The notes under the pieces: model-generated | What the model saw: the letters and a program-made list of their open reading frames with translations, nothing else | The model's database searches: none | What the model was told of the DNA's origin: nothing | In this document: positions 48,757-57,667 of the stretch, piece by piece | Layout of the letters: each line of letters starts with the position of its first letter | How positions within the stretch are numbered: the first letter of the stretch is position 1 | Program-made: the position numbers and the translations under genes | DNA from: Achatina immaculata | Taxonomy: Eukaryota > Mollusca > Gastropoda > Stylommatophora > Achatinidae | Assembly: GCA_009760885.1 (NCBI GenBank) | Contig: CM019691.1 | Coordinates: 32,488,814-32,552,813, forward strand | DNA: 64,000 nt | Reading direction: 5' to 3'

Positions 48757-51700
48757 CAAGGAAATTAATTCTAATTCAGGAGTCAAAGAGTTAAAAATTA
48801 TTTTAACTTTGGACAAGAATTGGCAGAAAGTAGATATATGGACCACACGTCAGTACTAACACAGGTAAAAAAGATACGTAGCTTTATGATCCTTTTAAAT
48901 TACAAATGGTTGGCGGTTCCTGTAGTTCTACAATGATTTGATTCTAGTAACTCCTTGCTGCTGTTAATTGAAATTTTCGACAGCTGATATTGCAGTAAAG
49001 ATTTTGAAATGTTATGCCGTACCGGACTTAAGAAAAAAGTTGTCTTACCAGGCTCTGTTTACTCTAAGGAAAAAGGTGTCTTATCAGGCTCTGTTTACTC
49101 TAAGAAAAAAGGTGTCTTACCAGGCTCTTTTTACCCGTGGAACTCGAGGATGTGTTTATTTATGATCACAAAAATCAGTTCCTGTATGCAGGAAACTCTC
49201 TGCTGTAGAGAGCGGAACAACAACACAACTCCTTCAGGTCATCAGAAGAAGTACCACTCTCCCTCCCCCCCCCCCCCGCCACATCAGATAAGTGTTTCGG
49301 CCCTATTAAATTCCTGACACTCGGGGGGAGGGGGGGTCCCTCTGGGTCATGACTCCCAGAGGTCTTGTGGGGTTTTTTTTTCGTCCCGGAATTGAACCCG
49401 CGGTCTTCGAATTGGCACTGCATTTCGAAGTGCGTCTTAGCGATTTAGCTAAGGAGGACCAGTATTGGTTGTGACAAACGAAATTATTTAAGTTCTCAAT
49501 GGATAACCATTGGGGGGTTATCCCATTCTCTGGGATAACCTCTTAATCTGCTTACAGTTAAAGACCCAAGATTTGGGCTGTCTGGTATGTCCCAATACTT
49601 CCTTCTCCCCATTGTCGAAATCATCATCATTGCGAGATCTTTTAAATGCCCGCCGTATGAGTTCTAAAGATGTGAAAATCTTGTTCGTGTTTTACACACG
49701 CAGAGCCAGGGGCAGGAAAACTAAAAAGAAAATCTAATGAAACAGCTTTTCAGAGATCGAAATTGTTTAAGAGACTGAGTACTGTATCCTATCGTTTGTT
49801 TCATATACCCCCACAAGGCCTCCCCCCACACACCCCCCTCCCCTCCGAAGAGGAATTTTGTAAAATGATGCAAACTATTTCCCCTCCCCCCACCTCCATT
49901 CCGCCCCCCTTTTCCAGCTCACCTATTGGTTAGCCAGTCTGTTTTCATATCATTCCACTATAAGCCTCCATATAAGGAGAGAAGCCGTCCAGCCCTTAGA
50001 GTAATGCATCGGTTGAAACCCTCCCCCACCCCCCACCACTGGGCTGCCCCACGGCGTATGGATACCTCCGGTTGAGAAACTTTGTCTTAGGCGTAAGATC
50101 AGCTCATGATCAACTTTCGTTCGCCAGCATGTGATCTGACATAACCATCTTTGTTCCTGTGATCTTAGTATTAGAGGCCGTGAATCCATTTTAGAATCCT
50201 AACATGAATAATAGTCAGCGTATAACAGAAATCTAAGGAAGTATACTACGAGACTTGACTACTTCATGTAAGAGAAGCTAGAGAAAGTAACATTAATAGC
50301 AGGACATTAATAACATAATAATAAACGGCTTTGAAGACTTTATCTGTAGAAGCCGCTTCCTCCAGAAAATAAAACCCAGAAGGAGGTCAAACTCTTTTAC
50401 GATAATTTTTTTTTCTCTTCTCAAAGAAACAAGAACCAAAACGAGTCCTTAGTCAGAAGCCAGTGTTCCTTTAAGTGTGGTTTGTTCCAAATAAGAGTCA
50501 TTTTCCCGCGTGTCGGGTGGAGAAGTTTCAAGTGTGGCCAGCATTATGTGGTACTAATTACATTTCAAGTGGACATTTGGTACTGGTCAATCAATGACAG
50601 TGAATTTTACCGATTTTTTGTGTCCTTTCTTTTTTAAACACATTTTTTTTCATTTCCTTCAGGCTACACCTTTCATGTTCACATACAAGAACTCTTCTCT
50701 CTCTCTCTCTCTCGTTCTCTTGCTCTCTCTGTCGCTCTCTTGCTTCTCTCTCTTGCTCTCTCTCTTGCTCTCTGTCGCTCTCTGTCGCTCTCTCTTGCTC
50801 TCTCTCTTGCTCTCTGTCGCGCTCTCTCTTACTCTCTTTCTCTTGCTCTCTCTCGCTCTCTCTCGTGCTCTCTCTCTCGCTCTCTTGCTCTCTTGTTCTC
50901 TCTCGCTCTCTCTCGCTCTCTTGCTCTCTCTCTTGCTATCTCTCTCGCTTTCTTGCTCTCTCTCTCTTCCTCTCTCTCTCTCTCGCGCTCTTGCTCTTTC
51001 TCTCGCCCTCTTGTTCTCTCTCCGTCTCTCTCGCTCGCTCTCTTGTTCTTTCTCCGTCTCTCTCGCTCGCTCTCTTGCTCTCTCTTGGTCTCTCTCTCCC
51101 TCGATGATCTTCTCCACCTTTTAATTAAATGATGTGCTTAATCCGTGTCTGTCTGCTCTATTACCGACAAGAAATAGCTAATAAACATTGTCCTTCGGAC
51201 ATCTGTAAGTAACACTGGCCTGTAGAGAGACAGACAGACAGACATGCACACGAACACACAAATAGCCACACAATCTCTCAATCAGATAAGACAGACACGC
51301 ATACAAACACACAAATAGCCACACAATCTGTCATTCAGAAAGTCAGACAGGCACATGTGTGGAATGACAAAAAGATGTAAGAGCTGAGCAATTTAGTTAT
51401 GGATTATGGATAGATGGATGGACAGACATATGTGGTTGATGGATCGTTTTATTCAAGGATGAGTTAGCTGGCAGGACGAATGGATGGAAAGGTTGAAGGA
51501 AGGACCAGTTCATTCATGGAACATGGATGAATAAACGGATGGTTTGATTCATAGCTGAATAAGTGGGAAGGAGGGAGAGAAAGAATGGATGAATAGTTAG
51601 GTGCGTGGGTGTATGCTTGAATAAATGGATGATGAATGATAAGATGATAGATGACAAGAGCGATAACTCAGGTGGAACTTCTCCTCGATAAACTCATTAT

Positions 51701-54700
51701 TTATTACAAACTTTTTCTAACTCTGTCATCCTTTGCCTTCTAAATATACAGTATTTTTTTGTTTGCTCAGCCAATCAATAACTGATACATAAAACAAAAA
51801 AAAAAAAACACAGAACGCATACTCACCAGCGTGGCAGTGAATGATAACTTTCTTTGGCTGCTCACACACATGTGTTTGAATGCTCTCTTTACTGTGGACG
51901 TCTGACTGAACAATCTCCGACAAGAACCCGATATAACCAATGGCAAGTCTGAGCGTGTCCACTTTACTCAAGCGTTTCTCATACGGAAGTGTTGGAATAT
52001 GTGCTCGTAATCCTAGAACAGGGTAAAAAAACAGACGGATGTAAACGAGGATGTTAAAATGTTGAATTAGATTGGGGTCCGTATATGTTCAGATCTCCTC
52101 ATGCGAAGAGGACATGCAAATACCACGCAGCATTGGCAAGGGGGGTCAAAGACTGCCCGATCTGGCAATCGGCGACCCAGGGTTGACATGCTAGTGTCTG
52201 GGTTGGTTAAACCATAGCATACCTAGGCCTTGTCCCACCTCTCCGTTGATACCCCCCAGTAACAGGCCCAGCCTGGCCTACAGTTCAGGGATCGCCATAC
52301 CCCCAACATGGCAGTTTAGTCTGTCAATGAAGCACTACACAACCCCTTACTTGTTAGTTCCGCTCGGCCACTCTGGGACAGAAAGAAAAGAAATAACCAC
52401 CGGAGCCCTCTCCCAAGCCAACACGATGCTATGCCTAACATGTTCACCGCCTCGGCTGGAAAGAATATCTGTTTGCAGTTTCCATGTGATTATTATTATT
52501 ATTATTAGAAGAAGAAAGAAAGAAAGAAAGAAAGAATAAAAGGAAAGAAAGAAAGAAGAAAAAGAAAAAGAAAGAAAGAAGAAAAGGAAAGAAAGAAGAA
52601 AAGAAGAGAAAGAAAGAAGAAGAAGAAGAAGAAGATGATGATGATGATGATGATGATGATGAGACAAAATCCTGACGAAATGACCTACGACGAACCGGAC
52701 TACAACCCGCAACCTTCAGCCCGAGAAGCTCCAAACTTTTAGTCATTCTCGCAGACGTAGGAGTTAATATTTCTTTGCAGCTTGAAACTTGAGTTCTTCC
52801 CAGCTGGTACCGTGCTGAAGATCTTGAAAACGACCATCAAACAGAATGATACACAAAGGTGACTTTTCTAACTTTTCAGTAAGGACCTAAAACTCTGCAG
52901 CCTTCACTGAAAGATCTACCATCACAAATAAAACGTCGAAATTCCATCCCATTAGCCAGCTATAGTCCAGCAACAAACTGCTATTGGAAACATCGTTTAC
53001 AGGCAAGATGAACGGTCAGCCATATGTGCTTTACTGGACGTAAAATCATTGACAAGGTAATCTTCGCTACCTAGAATATATAAGTAAGTATTGGAAAGAA
53101 AATTCAGATTCGCTTTCCAAAGGTTCATTTTGTTTCTTTAATTCTTGTCTAGCCTTGATCTGATGTACAATTACTGGTACTCTCCTTTGAAACTGTGCTC
53201 CACCACTCTAATGTTCACAATATTCGTTCTACAAAAACAGATACAGTTAGGACTAAGCAATGAGGGAACCAATGAGCACATTAGAACGCAAAAACGTATG
53301 TTAAAAAGTTTTAAATAATGGTATAATATCAGTCAGTCAGTCAGTCATTTGCATGTCCCTTGAAGAAATTTCCCTCCCTAACAGCTCTCCTGTAGGCCTC
53401 TCAGTTGTAAGCAAGACATCCTGCTGCTGATGTGTCCATTTGCAGATCATCAACGATGTCTTGCAGCCATCTTCGCCTTGGTCTTCCTCTCTTTCTTTGT
53501 CCCATTATGTACCATTCCTAGACTGTTATCTCTAGATTATCATGACATTTTATGTGTCCAAAATATTTAAGTTTTCTCTCTTTAATCCTCTTTACTAGCC
53601 AGCCTTCTTCAATATTAAGCTCTTGTAGTATAGATATATTTGTTCTTTTTTGTGTCCACGATATTTGAAGAACTCTTCTGTAGCATTTACATTCAAAGGC
53701 ATTTATGTGTTTCTCAGCTGTTTTTTTTTTTTGGTTAAGTGTCCAGGTCTCACAGGCATATGCTGCGATGGGAAAGATGCATGCCCTTAAAAATCTTATT
53801 TTTGTAGATCTGTCATTCCATCCACCACATGAAAGTTATAGTATGTCAAATTATAATATGTCGGAACGAAGATGACGTAGGTAGAGGATGGACCTGGTAT
53901 CAAGGCTAGTGAGCCAGTGCTGACGAAGATGCTCCTTGAAAGCAGGCACATGTGTCACTTCAGCCTGCCTATATCGAGGTAAGGATCAAATAGTTTATCC
54001 CCCATGATGACGGAGCTGCCAACAAGTTTCACTGGATCCTCCTCGAGAAACAGAGAAAGTTGTCTCTCTACACAAGGTGTCTCTTACCAGAGTTTTACCC
54101 GGCCACCAGGTGCAGATAACTAAAGTTTGGAATAATATTGACTTGAAGCATCAGGCAACCACTGAAAATTAAAATGTACGACATTGTTACCATTTTATCC
54201 TTTATACACTACTCAAATGCATTTGATTGTGTACAACACCAGAAACTTTGGGAAATAATGGAAAAAATGGGATTTCCAACACATTTGACACAACTAACAT
54301 CACTGCTGTATCTAGACCAACAAGCGGTAGTAAGAATAAATGGTGAAACAACAACTTGGTTTGACATAAAACAAGGGGTCCGTCAGGGGTGCATACTGTC
54401 GCCCTACTTATTTAACTTGTATACTGAAAATATAATGAAAGAAAACTAAATTGATGACAACTGACAAAACAAACAAGGCAGCTGAAATATATATCAATGA
54501 GGAAAAATTGGAAGAAGTGGAGAGTTTTGAATATCTTGGATCACTACTAACTAATAATGGAGATACAATGAGGGAAATTAAAAAGAGGACATCTATCGCT
54601 CTTCAGAAAGTAAAATAAATAGAGAATCTGTGGAGAGGAGCAGACAGAACTACAAAAATAAGATTTTTAAGGGCATGCATCTTTCCCATCGCAGCATATG

Positions 54701-55224
54701 CCTGTGAGACCTGGACACTTAACAAAGCAGCAGAGAAACACATAAATGCCTTTGAATGTAAATGCTACAGAAGAGTTCTCCAAATATCATGGACACAAAA
54801 AAGAACAAATATATCTATACTACAAGAGCTTAATATTGAAGAAGGCTGGCTAGTAAAGAGGATTAAACAGAGAAAACTTAAATATTTTGGACACTACGTC
54901 ATGATAATTTAGAGAAGACCGTCTTGGAAGGGTACATAATGGGAAAAAAAGAGAGGAAGACTAAAACGAAGATGGCTGCAAGACATCGTTGACGATCTGC
55001 AAATGGATGCAGCAGCAGCAGGCCATCTTGCTCACAACCGAGAGGCCTACAGGAGAGCTGTTTGGGAGGCAAAGTTCAGCAAGGGACATGCAAATGAATG
55101 AATGAATGAATGTTACCATTATTGTTGCCAACGTTGTTCTTCTTATTATTAGTATTAGCAGTAGCAGAAATGTTACTCTGTTCAAGGCAATGTTATTAAG
55201 ACGTCCCTAGTGGTGGTGGTGGCG

Positions 55225-55257
<33 letters not shown>

Positions 55258-57667
55258 TTTTACAGTGTAAGATAGAAAGAAGACAGATATATTTCAGAGA
55301 AAAAAAAATGATTGAGACATGTTAAAGTTCTATTTTCCTCTTTCTTAATTTTCGTACTTTTGTTCTTTATTTTTCTTTCTTAATTGGAGATTTCTTAATT
55401 TTCCAGAATCTTAATTCTTTTTTTTTTTCAAGATTCAAACATTTCTAGGTCTTCAAAATATATTAGTAGTAGTAAAGTCATATCGTGAACAAGAGAGTTA
55501 CAGGACGTAGACACCGAATAATCTTAGTAAAGTTATATCGTTAACAAGAGAGTTACAGGACCTAGATACCGAATAATCTTAGTAAAGTTATATCGTTAAC
55601 AAGAGAGTTACAGGACGTAGATACCGAATAATCTTAGTAAAGTTATATCGTCAACAAGAGAGTTACAGGACGTAGATACCGAATAATCTTAGTAAAGTTG
55701 TATCGTCAACAAGAGAGTTACAGGACGTAGATACCGAATAATCTTAGTAAAGTTATATCGTTAACAAGAGAGTGACAGGACGTAGATACCGAATAATCTT
55801 CCCGACCCTGCCCATCTCTGTCTACCTGTACTTCACTAGCGCCAGTTTTATCGCAGTCTTGGTCACTCTCTCTTTTCTTCGTAAATGTTGTTTTCCTCAT
55901 AGAGACGTTACCGGCATCTCCGTTTACACTAAGTTACCAAGATATATTAATAACTTGTTTACTTGCTTGCTTTATTTTGAAGAAAGTTCGGTATCTGGCT
56001 AATTTATTTTCCTACGCATCGAAGAAATAAGCCTTGTTAAGCCACGAAGGTCTAGTGTTTGCCCCTCCCCCCTTCTCCTGTATTGTCTTTGACCAATCGG
56101 CACACTAATAGGTCATTTATCAGGTCTGACGCGCTTTTTTCTTTTATAGCTGCATGAAGAACCAGGTAGGTTTTTTTTTAAACACCTGAGTTGACTAATG
56201 CACTTCCGACCGGTTTTGAACCACATATCACCACCACGAGAGTCGAAAGCATTTATCACTTCACTATTCTATAAACGAAAGTCTTACTTGCACACGATAA
56301 CCAAAATAAACGGGTTCACAACACAAACTGATCCGCCAGAAAACTACAAGGCGTCGGCAGTAAAATCTCAAAAGTAACACTTGAAATTATTGGCTAATAA
56401 GCAGAAAAAAAAATAATCACGGCGTAAAAGCAAAACGATCTGTCCTTCGACCAAGCTTTAACCACTACTGACCAGTACAATAATATAGCAGTCAATAATC
56501 CTAGAGCATAATCTTTCGTCAGAATTTAACATAAATCTACCAATGAGGTGAATGTTTTAGAGGAGCATGACAACCAAGTTGATAGTGTCCAAGAATGGCT
56601 CTCGATGTTGCCCCGCCCTATGGTTCTGCAGCTAAAAGACTATTCTGATAACACAACTCGGATTACTAAGTAAGAACCCACGTGCCTTCGGTAGTTATGG
56701 TGCACGACAAGAAGTCTCGTCTTATTTCTTTCCGTTAAAAAAAAGGCAACATTTGCCCACGTCGTATCCGATTTCGTGCTTTCATTTCACGTCTTGAAAC
56801 TGATATTGGTGAGTAAAAGACTCTTGTTAGCAGTTTTAAAGGGGATTTAAAAAATGACGACCAGTAACGTCAGTTAGTGTAATCAGACAAATGACAGAGA
56901 AAAGCCATTTAATGTATTCAGACAAATGAATGAGATGAGGTACTTCACATACTCTGACAAACGATAGCAATAACGTCATCTGAAATATTTAGACATGAGA
57001 AGACTCCATAAATCAAACAACAATATTATTCATCAAATAATGGAGTTACATCGGAAAAAGCTGAGAAACAATTTCCCTCTGCAGTAGTTCATTACGCGTT
57101 CAGATGACACCGGAAAGAAGAATAATGATTAAATGTTTCTTTCCTCATAACCTAATTTTCCACCCAGAACAAAGTTTCTGTATATATTTTTGTTAAATTA
57201 CGTTTTTTTTTCCCCAAGCTGGAATTGGACGTACCTTCGAAGGCATCGTTGATAGACTGCATTCGTTTGCGTTCCCTCATGTTGGCGGCCTGTCTCTGCT
57301 GTATTTGCTGCTGCTGGCACTTCCGCTTTCTTCTTCTCGGCGTCTTCACGCAGTTGTAGCCTGGTGGGTAATCAGGCATCTCCCCGGAGGATGGACTGTG
57401 AAGGAGGGCGATTGAGGACGGAGAAGGTGGAGAATTTACAGGCGAGTACCCGTAGCTCAACCTGAAGCTTGTATACAGGTAGTGTGGGTGAGTTTGATCG
57501 TGCTGATGAAGCTGTTGAAGATCGTGGTAGTAGTGCACTGGGTGCTGCGGCAGTTCTTGGTGATGCTGCAGGTGATGGTGATGGTTTTGGTGGTCTTGGT
57601 GCAGCTGCTGGTAAGTAATTCCGTGCGTATTCATTGTCTCGTCGCAACGTGGATACAGCAGACACAT
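39252..57667 (-). CDS. Ptf1a: Ptf1a-like bHLH transcription factor, three exons (complete coding span)
   Basis: Seen: joining 57667-57235, 52012-51827 and 39457-39252 gives 825 nt, 274 codons plus TAG, with both introns in phase 1 and all four splice sites GT/AG. Residues 20-65 are rich in His and Gln. Residues 111-116 are a basic patch (RRRKRK), the bHLH lies at about 125-180, [10 protein letters not shown] follows at 198-207, GHSLSW at 222-227 and [10 protein letters not shown] at 243-252. Family knowledge: Ptf1a binds E-boxes with an E-protein and RBPJ/Su(H) as the nuclear PTF1 trimer; in vertebrates it specifies pancreas and inhibitory neurons. Human PTF1A is somewhat longer (about 328 residues). 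Both RBPJ boxes and the bHLH match Ptf1a better than neighbouring bHLH families such as Fer3, Twist or Hand. Expression, UTR ends and promoter cannot be read from the sequence. No other host gene is visible nearby. Confidence 0.93.
39590..39930 (+). mobile_element. Element D copy (most complete)
   Basis: Shares ordered blocks with 12475, 52140 and (reverse) 4525: cttgtcccatctctccgctg, cagtaacagccctagcctgg, catggtggtggagtctgc and ccgctcccaagccgacacca. Its end, accagctccagttcc, then agaagacaagaca, is the probable seed of the 30-bp array at 12.75 kb. Confidence 0.8.
39931..41189. other. No recognisable feature (Ptf1a intron 2)
   Basis: AT-rich intronic DNA of 1.26 kb without a recognisable repeat; a candidate region for conserved non-coding sequence. 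Confidence 0.4.
41190..41320 (+). mobile_element. Element D fragment
   Basis: ccgtaaccagctcccaatcc and gatactatgcc match the right half of element D, diverged. Confidence 0.5.
41321..42057. other. No recognisable feature (Ptf1a intron 2)
   Basis: A (CAT)n run at about 41388-41418. Otherwise unassigned. Confidence 0.4.
42058..42345 (-). mobile_element. tRNA-derived SINE
   Basis: (GGTAA)n on the left is the reversed tail. The body (cacactaaaggtcgacg) and the reversed head with ggattcgaaacccccaattt match 454-704. Confidence 0.8.
42346..43109. other. No recognisable feature (Ptf1a intron 2)
   Basis: Unassigned AT-rich DNA. Confidence 0.4.
43110..43839 (-). mobile_element. LINE-A insertion with 13-bp target-site duplication
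   Basis: actgtatcatgca occurs at 43110-43122 and 43827-43839. Between them lies the reverse complement of LINE-A from the [20 protein letters not shown] segment to the (ATG)n tail. Reading continues through the position of the 25.2-kb nonsense codon, but a small insertion (QRRETY in place of QRMRN) breaks the frame near 43610. 5'-truncated. Confidence 0.93.
43840..44415 (+). mobile_element. CR1/L2-like LINE 3' end with (AATC)n tail
   Basis: 43880-44035 gives, with shifts, [20 protein letters not shown] and [14 protein letters not shown], the typical C-terminus of CR1/Jockey-type LINEs (W N .. L, F...L). The 3' UTR has agacgggcctgcgtgcccaa and ends (AATC)n at 44390-44414. A (TA)n run lies at 44158-44180. 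Confidence 0.65.
44416..45210. other. Unassigned, with a 47-bp direct duplication
   Basis: gaagtcgacctcattcagaa plus ataaatgatttctagatt occurs twice at 44918-45002. A (CT)-rich stretch lies at 44695-44755. Confidence 0.55.
45214..45715. repeat. 27-bp minisatellite, about 18 copies
   Basis: The unit is cttgccacgtttcactat plus caacattat. Open frames of 172, 125 and 101 codons encode nonamer repeats ([18 protein letters not shown]) and are array artefacts inside Ptf1a intron 2. Confidence 0.97.
45716..46300. other. No recognisable feature (Ptf1a intron 2)
   Basis: Unassigned AT-rich DNA. Confidence 0.4.
46303..46712. mobile_element. Foldback repeat G (inverted repeat arms of about 150 bp)
   Basis: 46303-46450 and 46555-46712 are inverted copies with a loop of about 100 bp: caaagttgtgacgtttcgg on the left pairs with ccgaaacgtcacaactttg on the right, and agaaatagagagaggagata pairs likewise. 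Related single arms lie at 17.3 and 17.9 kb. Non-coding; it could be a foldback element or a pair of inverted non-autonomous insertions. Confidence 0.8.
46713..48239. other. Unassigned 1.5 kb (Ptf1a intron 2)
   Basis: Two copies of a roughly 51-bp unit (actgaaaagtaagattaaat) occupy 47320-47408. No convincing coding frame. Confidence 0.5.
48240..48310. repeat. (CTAT)/(CT)n/(CA)n compound microsatellite
   Basis: Simple sequence of about 70 bp. Confidence 0.9.
48520..48758 (+). mobile_element. LINE-D 3' end with (GA)n
   Basis: Reads [20 protein letters not shown], then LTWARAEKK and [15 protein letters not shown], as in 37490-37640. (GA)n at 48703-48757. 5'-truncated. Confidence 0.85.
48759..49030. 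other. No recognisable feature
   Basis: Unassigned intronic DNA. Confidence 0.4.
49031..49138. repeat. 36-bp tandem repeat, three copies
   Basis: The unit is aagaaaaaaggtgtcttacc plus aggctctgtttactct. Confidence 0.9.
49235..49470 (-). mobile_element. tRNA-like SINE, fourth type
   Basis: The minus-strand head ttagctaaatcgctaagacg with box-B-like gcgggttcaattccggg is tRNA-like. The body contains C- and G-runs. Not an intact tRNA gene. Confidence 0.55.
49471..50688. other. No recognisable feature (Ptf1a intron 2)
   Basis: Unassigned 1.2 kb with C-rich stretches at 49821-49910. Confidence 0.4.
50690..51112. repeat. CT-rich low-complexity tract (GCTCTCT-type)
   Basis: About 420 bp of interspersed TCTCTC, TTGCTC and TCGCTC. 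Long Ser/Leu or Arg/Glu frames on both strands (152, 176, 130 codons) are artefacts. Confidence 0.95.
51113..51826. other. Intronic DNA next to exon 2
   Basis: A duplicated CA-rich unit of about 60 bp (cacaaatagccacacaatct) at 51255-51340 and a decayed GGAT-type tetranucleotide region at 51405-51620. Confidence 0.5.
51827..52012 (-). CDS. Ptf1a: Ptf1a exon 2 (residues 145-207)
   Basis: This 186-nt exon follows a pyrimidine-rich acceptor ending ctgttctag and is followed by the donor gtgagt (51826-51821). It supplies the rest of helix 1, the loop and helix 2 ([20 protein letters not shown], residues 149-168, then [14 protein letters not shown]) and the [10 protein letters not shown] segment that in vertebrate Ptf1a reads QKVIICHRG. 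The reading frame runs into the intron beyond 51827 (AFCVFFFLF and so on), which is why an ORF call here gives a misleading tail. Confidence 0.95.
52140..52465 (+). mobile_element. Element D copy
   Basis: Block order as at 39590: ccttgtcccacctctccgtt, cagtaacaggcccagcctgg, ctctcccaagccaacacgat. On the minus strand part reads as an open segment, [12 protein letters not shown], which recurs in diverged form in other copies. Confidence 0.75.
52485..52662. repeat. (ATT)n-(GAAA)n-(GAA)n-(GAT)n compound microsatellite
   Basis: Simple sequence. The Ser- and His-rich minus frames across it are artefacts. Confidence 0.95.
52663..53326. other. No recognisable feature (Ptf1a intron 1)
   Basis: Unassigned. 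Confidence 0.4.
53327..53818 (-). mobile_element. LINE-B 3' fragment
   Basis: Tail (CAGT)n on the left, then the reverse complement of the family: tttgcatgtcccttgaagaa, tagactg, and ctgtgagacctggacac reversed. 5'-truncated at the ttatttttgtagatctgtc position. Confidence 0.9.
54165..55115 (+). mobile_element. LINE-B, RT fragment plus 3' end with internal deletion
   Basis: 54174-54446 reads [20 protein letters not shown] and [20 protein letters not shown] (RT domain). Compared with 61700-62115, the DNA between ENIM and [11 protein letters not shown] is missing, which removes the YADD box. The 3' half follows to gggacatgcaaatg and (AATG)n at 55090-55112. Inactive. Confidence 0.9.
55205..55256. 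repeat. (GGT)/(TAG)n microsatellite
   Basis: Simple sequence. Confidence 0.9.
55460..55800. repeat. 55-bp minisatellite, six copies
   Basis: The unit is aatcttagtaaagttatatc plus gttaacaagagagttacagg and acgtagataccgaat. Copies are nearly identical. Confidence 0.95.
55801..56044. other. No recognisable feature
   Basis: Unassigned intronic DNA. Confidence 0.4.
56045..56268 (-). mobile_element. Diverged tRNA-derived SINE
   Basis: ttgaccaatcggcacactaa, then a degraded reversed head (gaccggttttgaaccac, gcatttatcacttcac). An older copy of the 454-704 family. Confidence 0.55.
56269..57234. other. Intronic DNA next to exon 1 (no repeat seen)
   Basis: 0.97 kb without a recognised repeat. A short block (aatgacagagaaaagccatt) shows weak local repetition of cagacaaatga near 56885-56950. 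Confidence 0.45.
57235..57667 (-). CDS. Ptf1a: Ptf1a exon 1 coding part (residues 1-145)
   Basis: Encodes the His/Gln-rich N-terminus, a Ser/Pro stretch (residues 79-95), the RRRKRK patch and the basic region plus start of helix 1 ([18 protein letters not shown], residues 127-144). Codon 145 (Gly) is split: the exon ends in gaag and the donor gtacgt occupies 57234-57229. The ATG at 57667 is the first in frame after a TAA at 57691-57689, but it has a weak Kozak context (T at -3). The ATG at 57634 (Met12) has A at -3 and could be the real start, giving 263 residues. An upstream non-coding exon cannot be excluded. Confidence 0.92.

Larger units (their letters stand above)
39458..51826 (-). other. 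Ptf1a intron 2 (12.4 kb)
   Basis: A phase-1 intron between the bHLH exon and the RBPJ-box exon. It holds two element D copies, a SINE, a LINE-A inserted beside a CR1-like LINE end, a 27-bp minisatellite, a foldback repeat, a LINE-D end, a tRNA-like SINE and a long CT-rich tract. No intact second gene is visible inside it. Confidence 0.85.
52013..57234 (-). other. Ptf1a intron 1 (5.2 kb)
   Basis: A phase-1 intron that splits the bHLH within helix 1 (FE-G-LR). It holds an element D copy, a GAAA/GATG microsatellite, two LINE-B copies in opposite orientation, a (TAG)n run, a 55-bp minisatellite and a diverged SINE. About 0.97 kb next to exon 1 (56266-57234) has no repeat I recognise and would be the place to look for regulatory DNA. 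Confidence 0.85.

Noticed and set aside
49380..49465. A minus-strand tRNA gene (ttagctaa...gggttcaattcc)
   Set aside because: No complete cloverleaf can be drawn by eye, and the surrounding sequence looks like a SINE.
50594..51124. Ser/Leu-rich and Arg/Glu-rich long frames
   Set aside because: Low-complexity CT tract; the frames are open on both strands because of base composition.
51726..51971. 81-codon ORF as a stand-alone small bHLH protein
   Set aside because: Its first half is Ptf1a exon 2; the tail is intron read-through past a good donor site at 51826.
57152..57667. 171-codon ORF as an intact protein
   Set aside because: After Gly145 the frame leaves bHLH homology exactly at a gtacgt donor; the remainder is intron.
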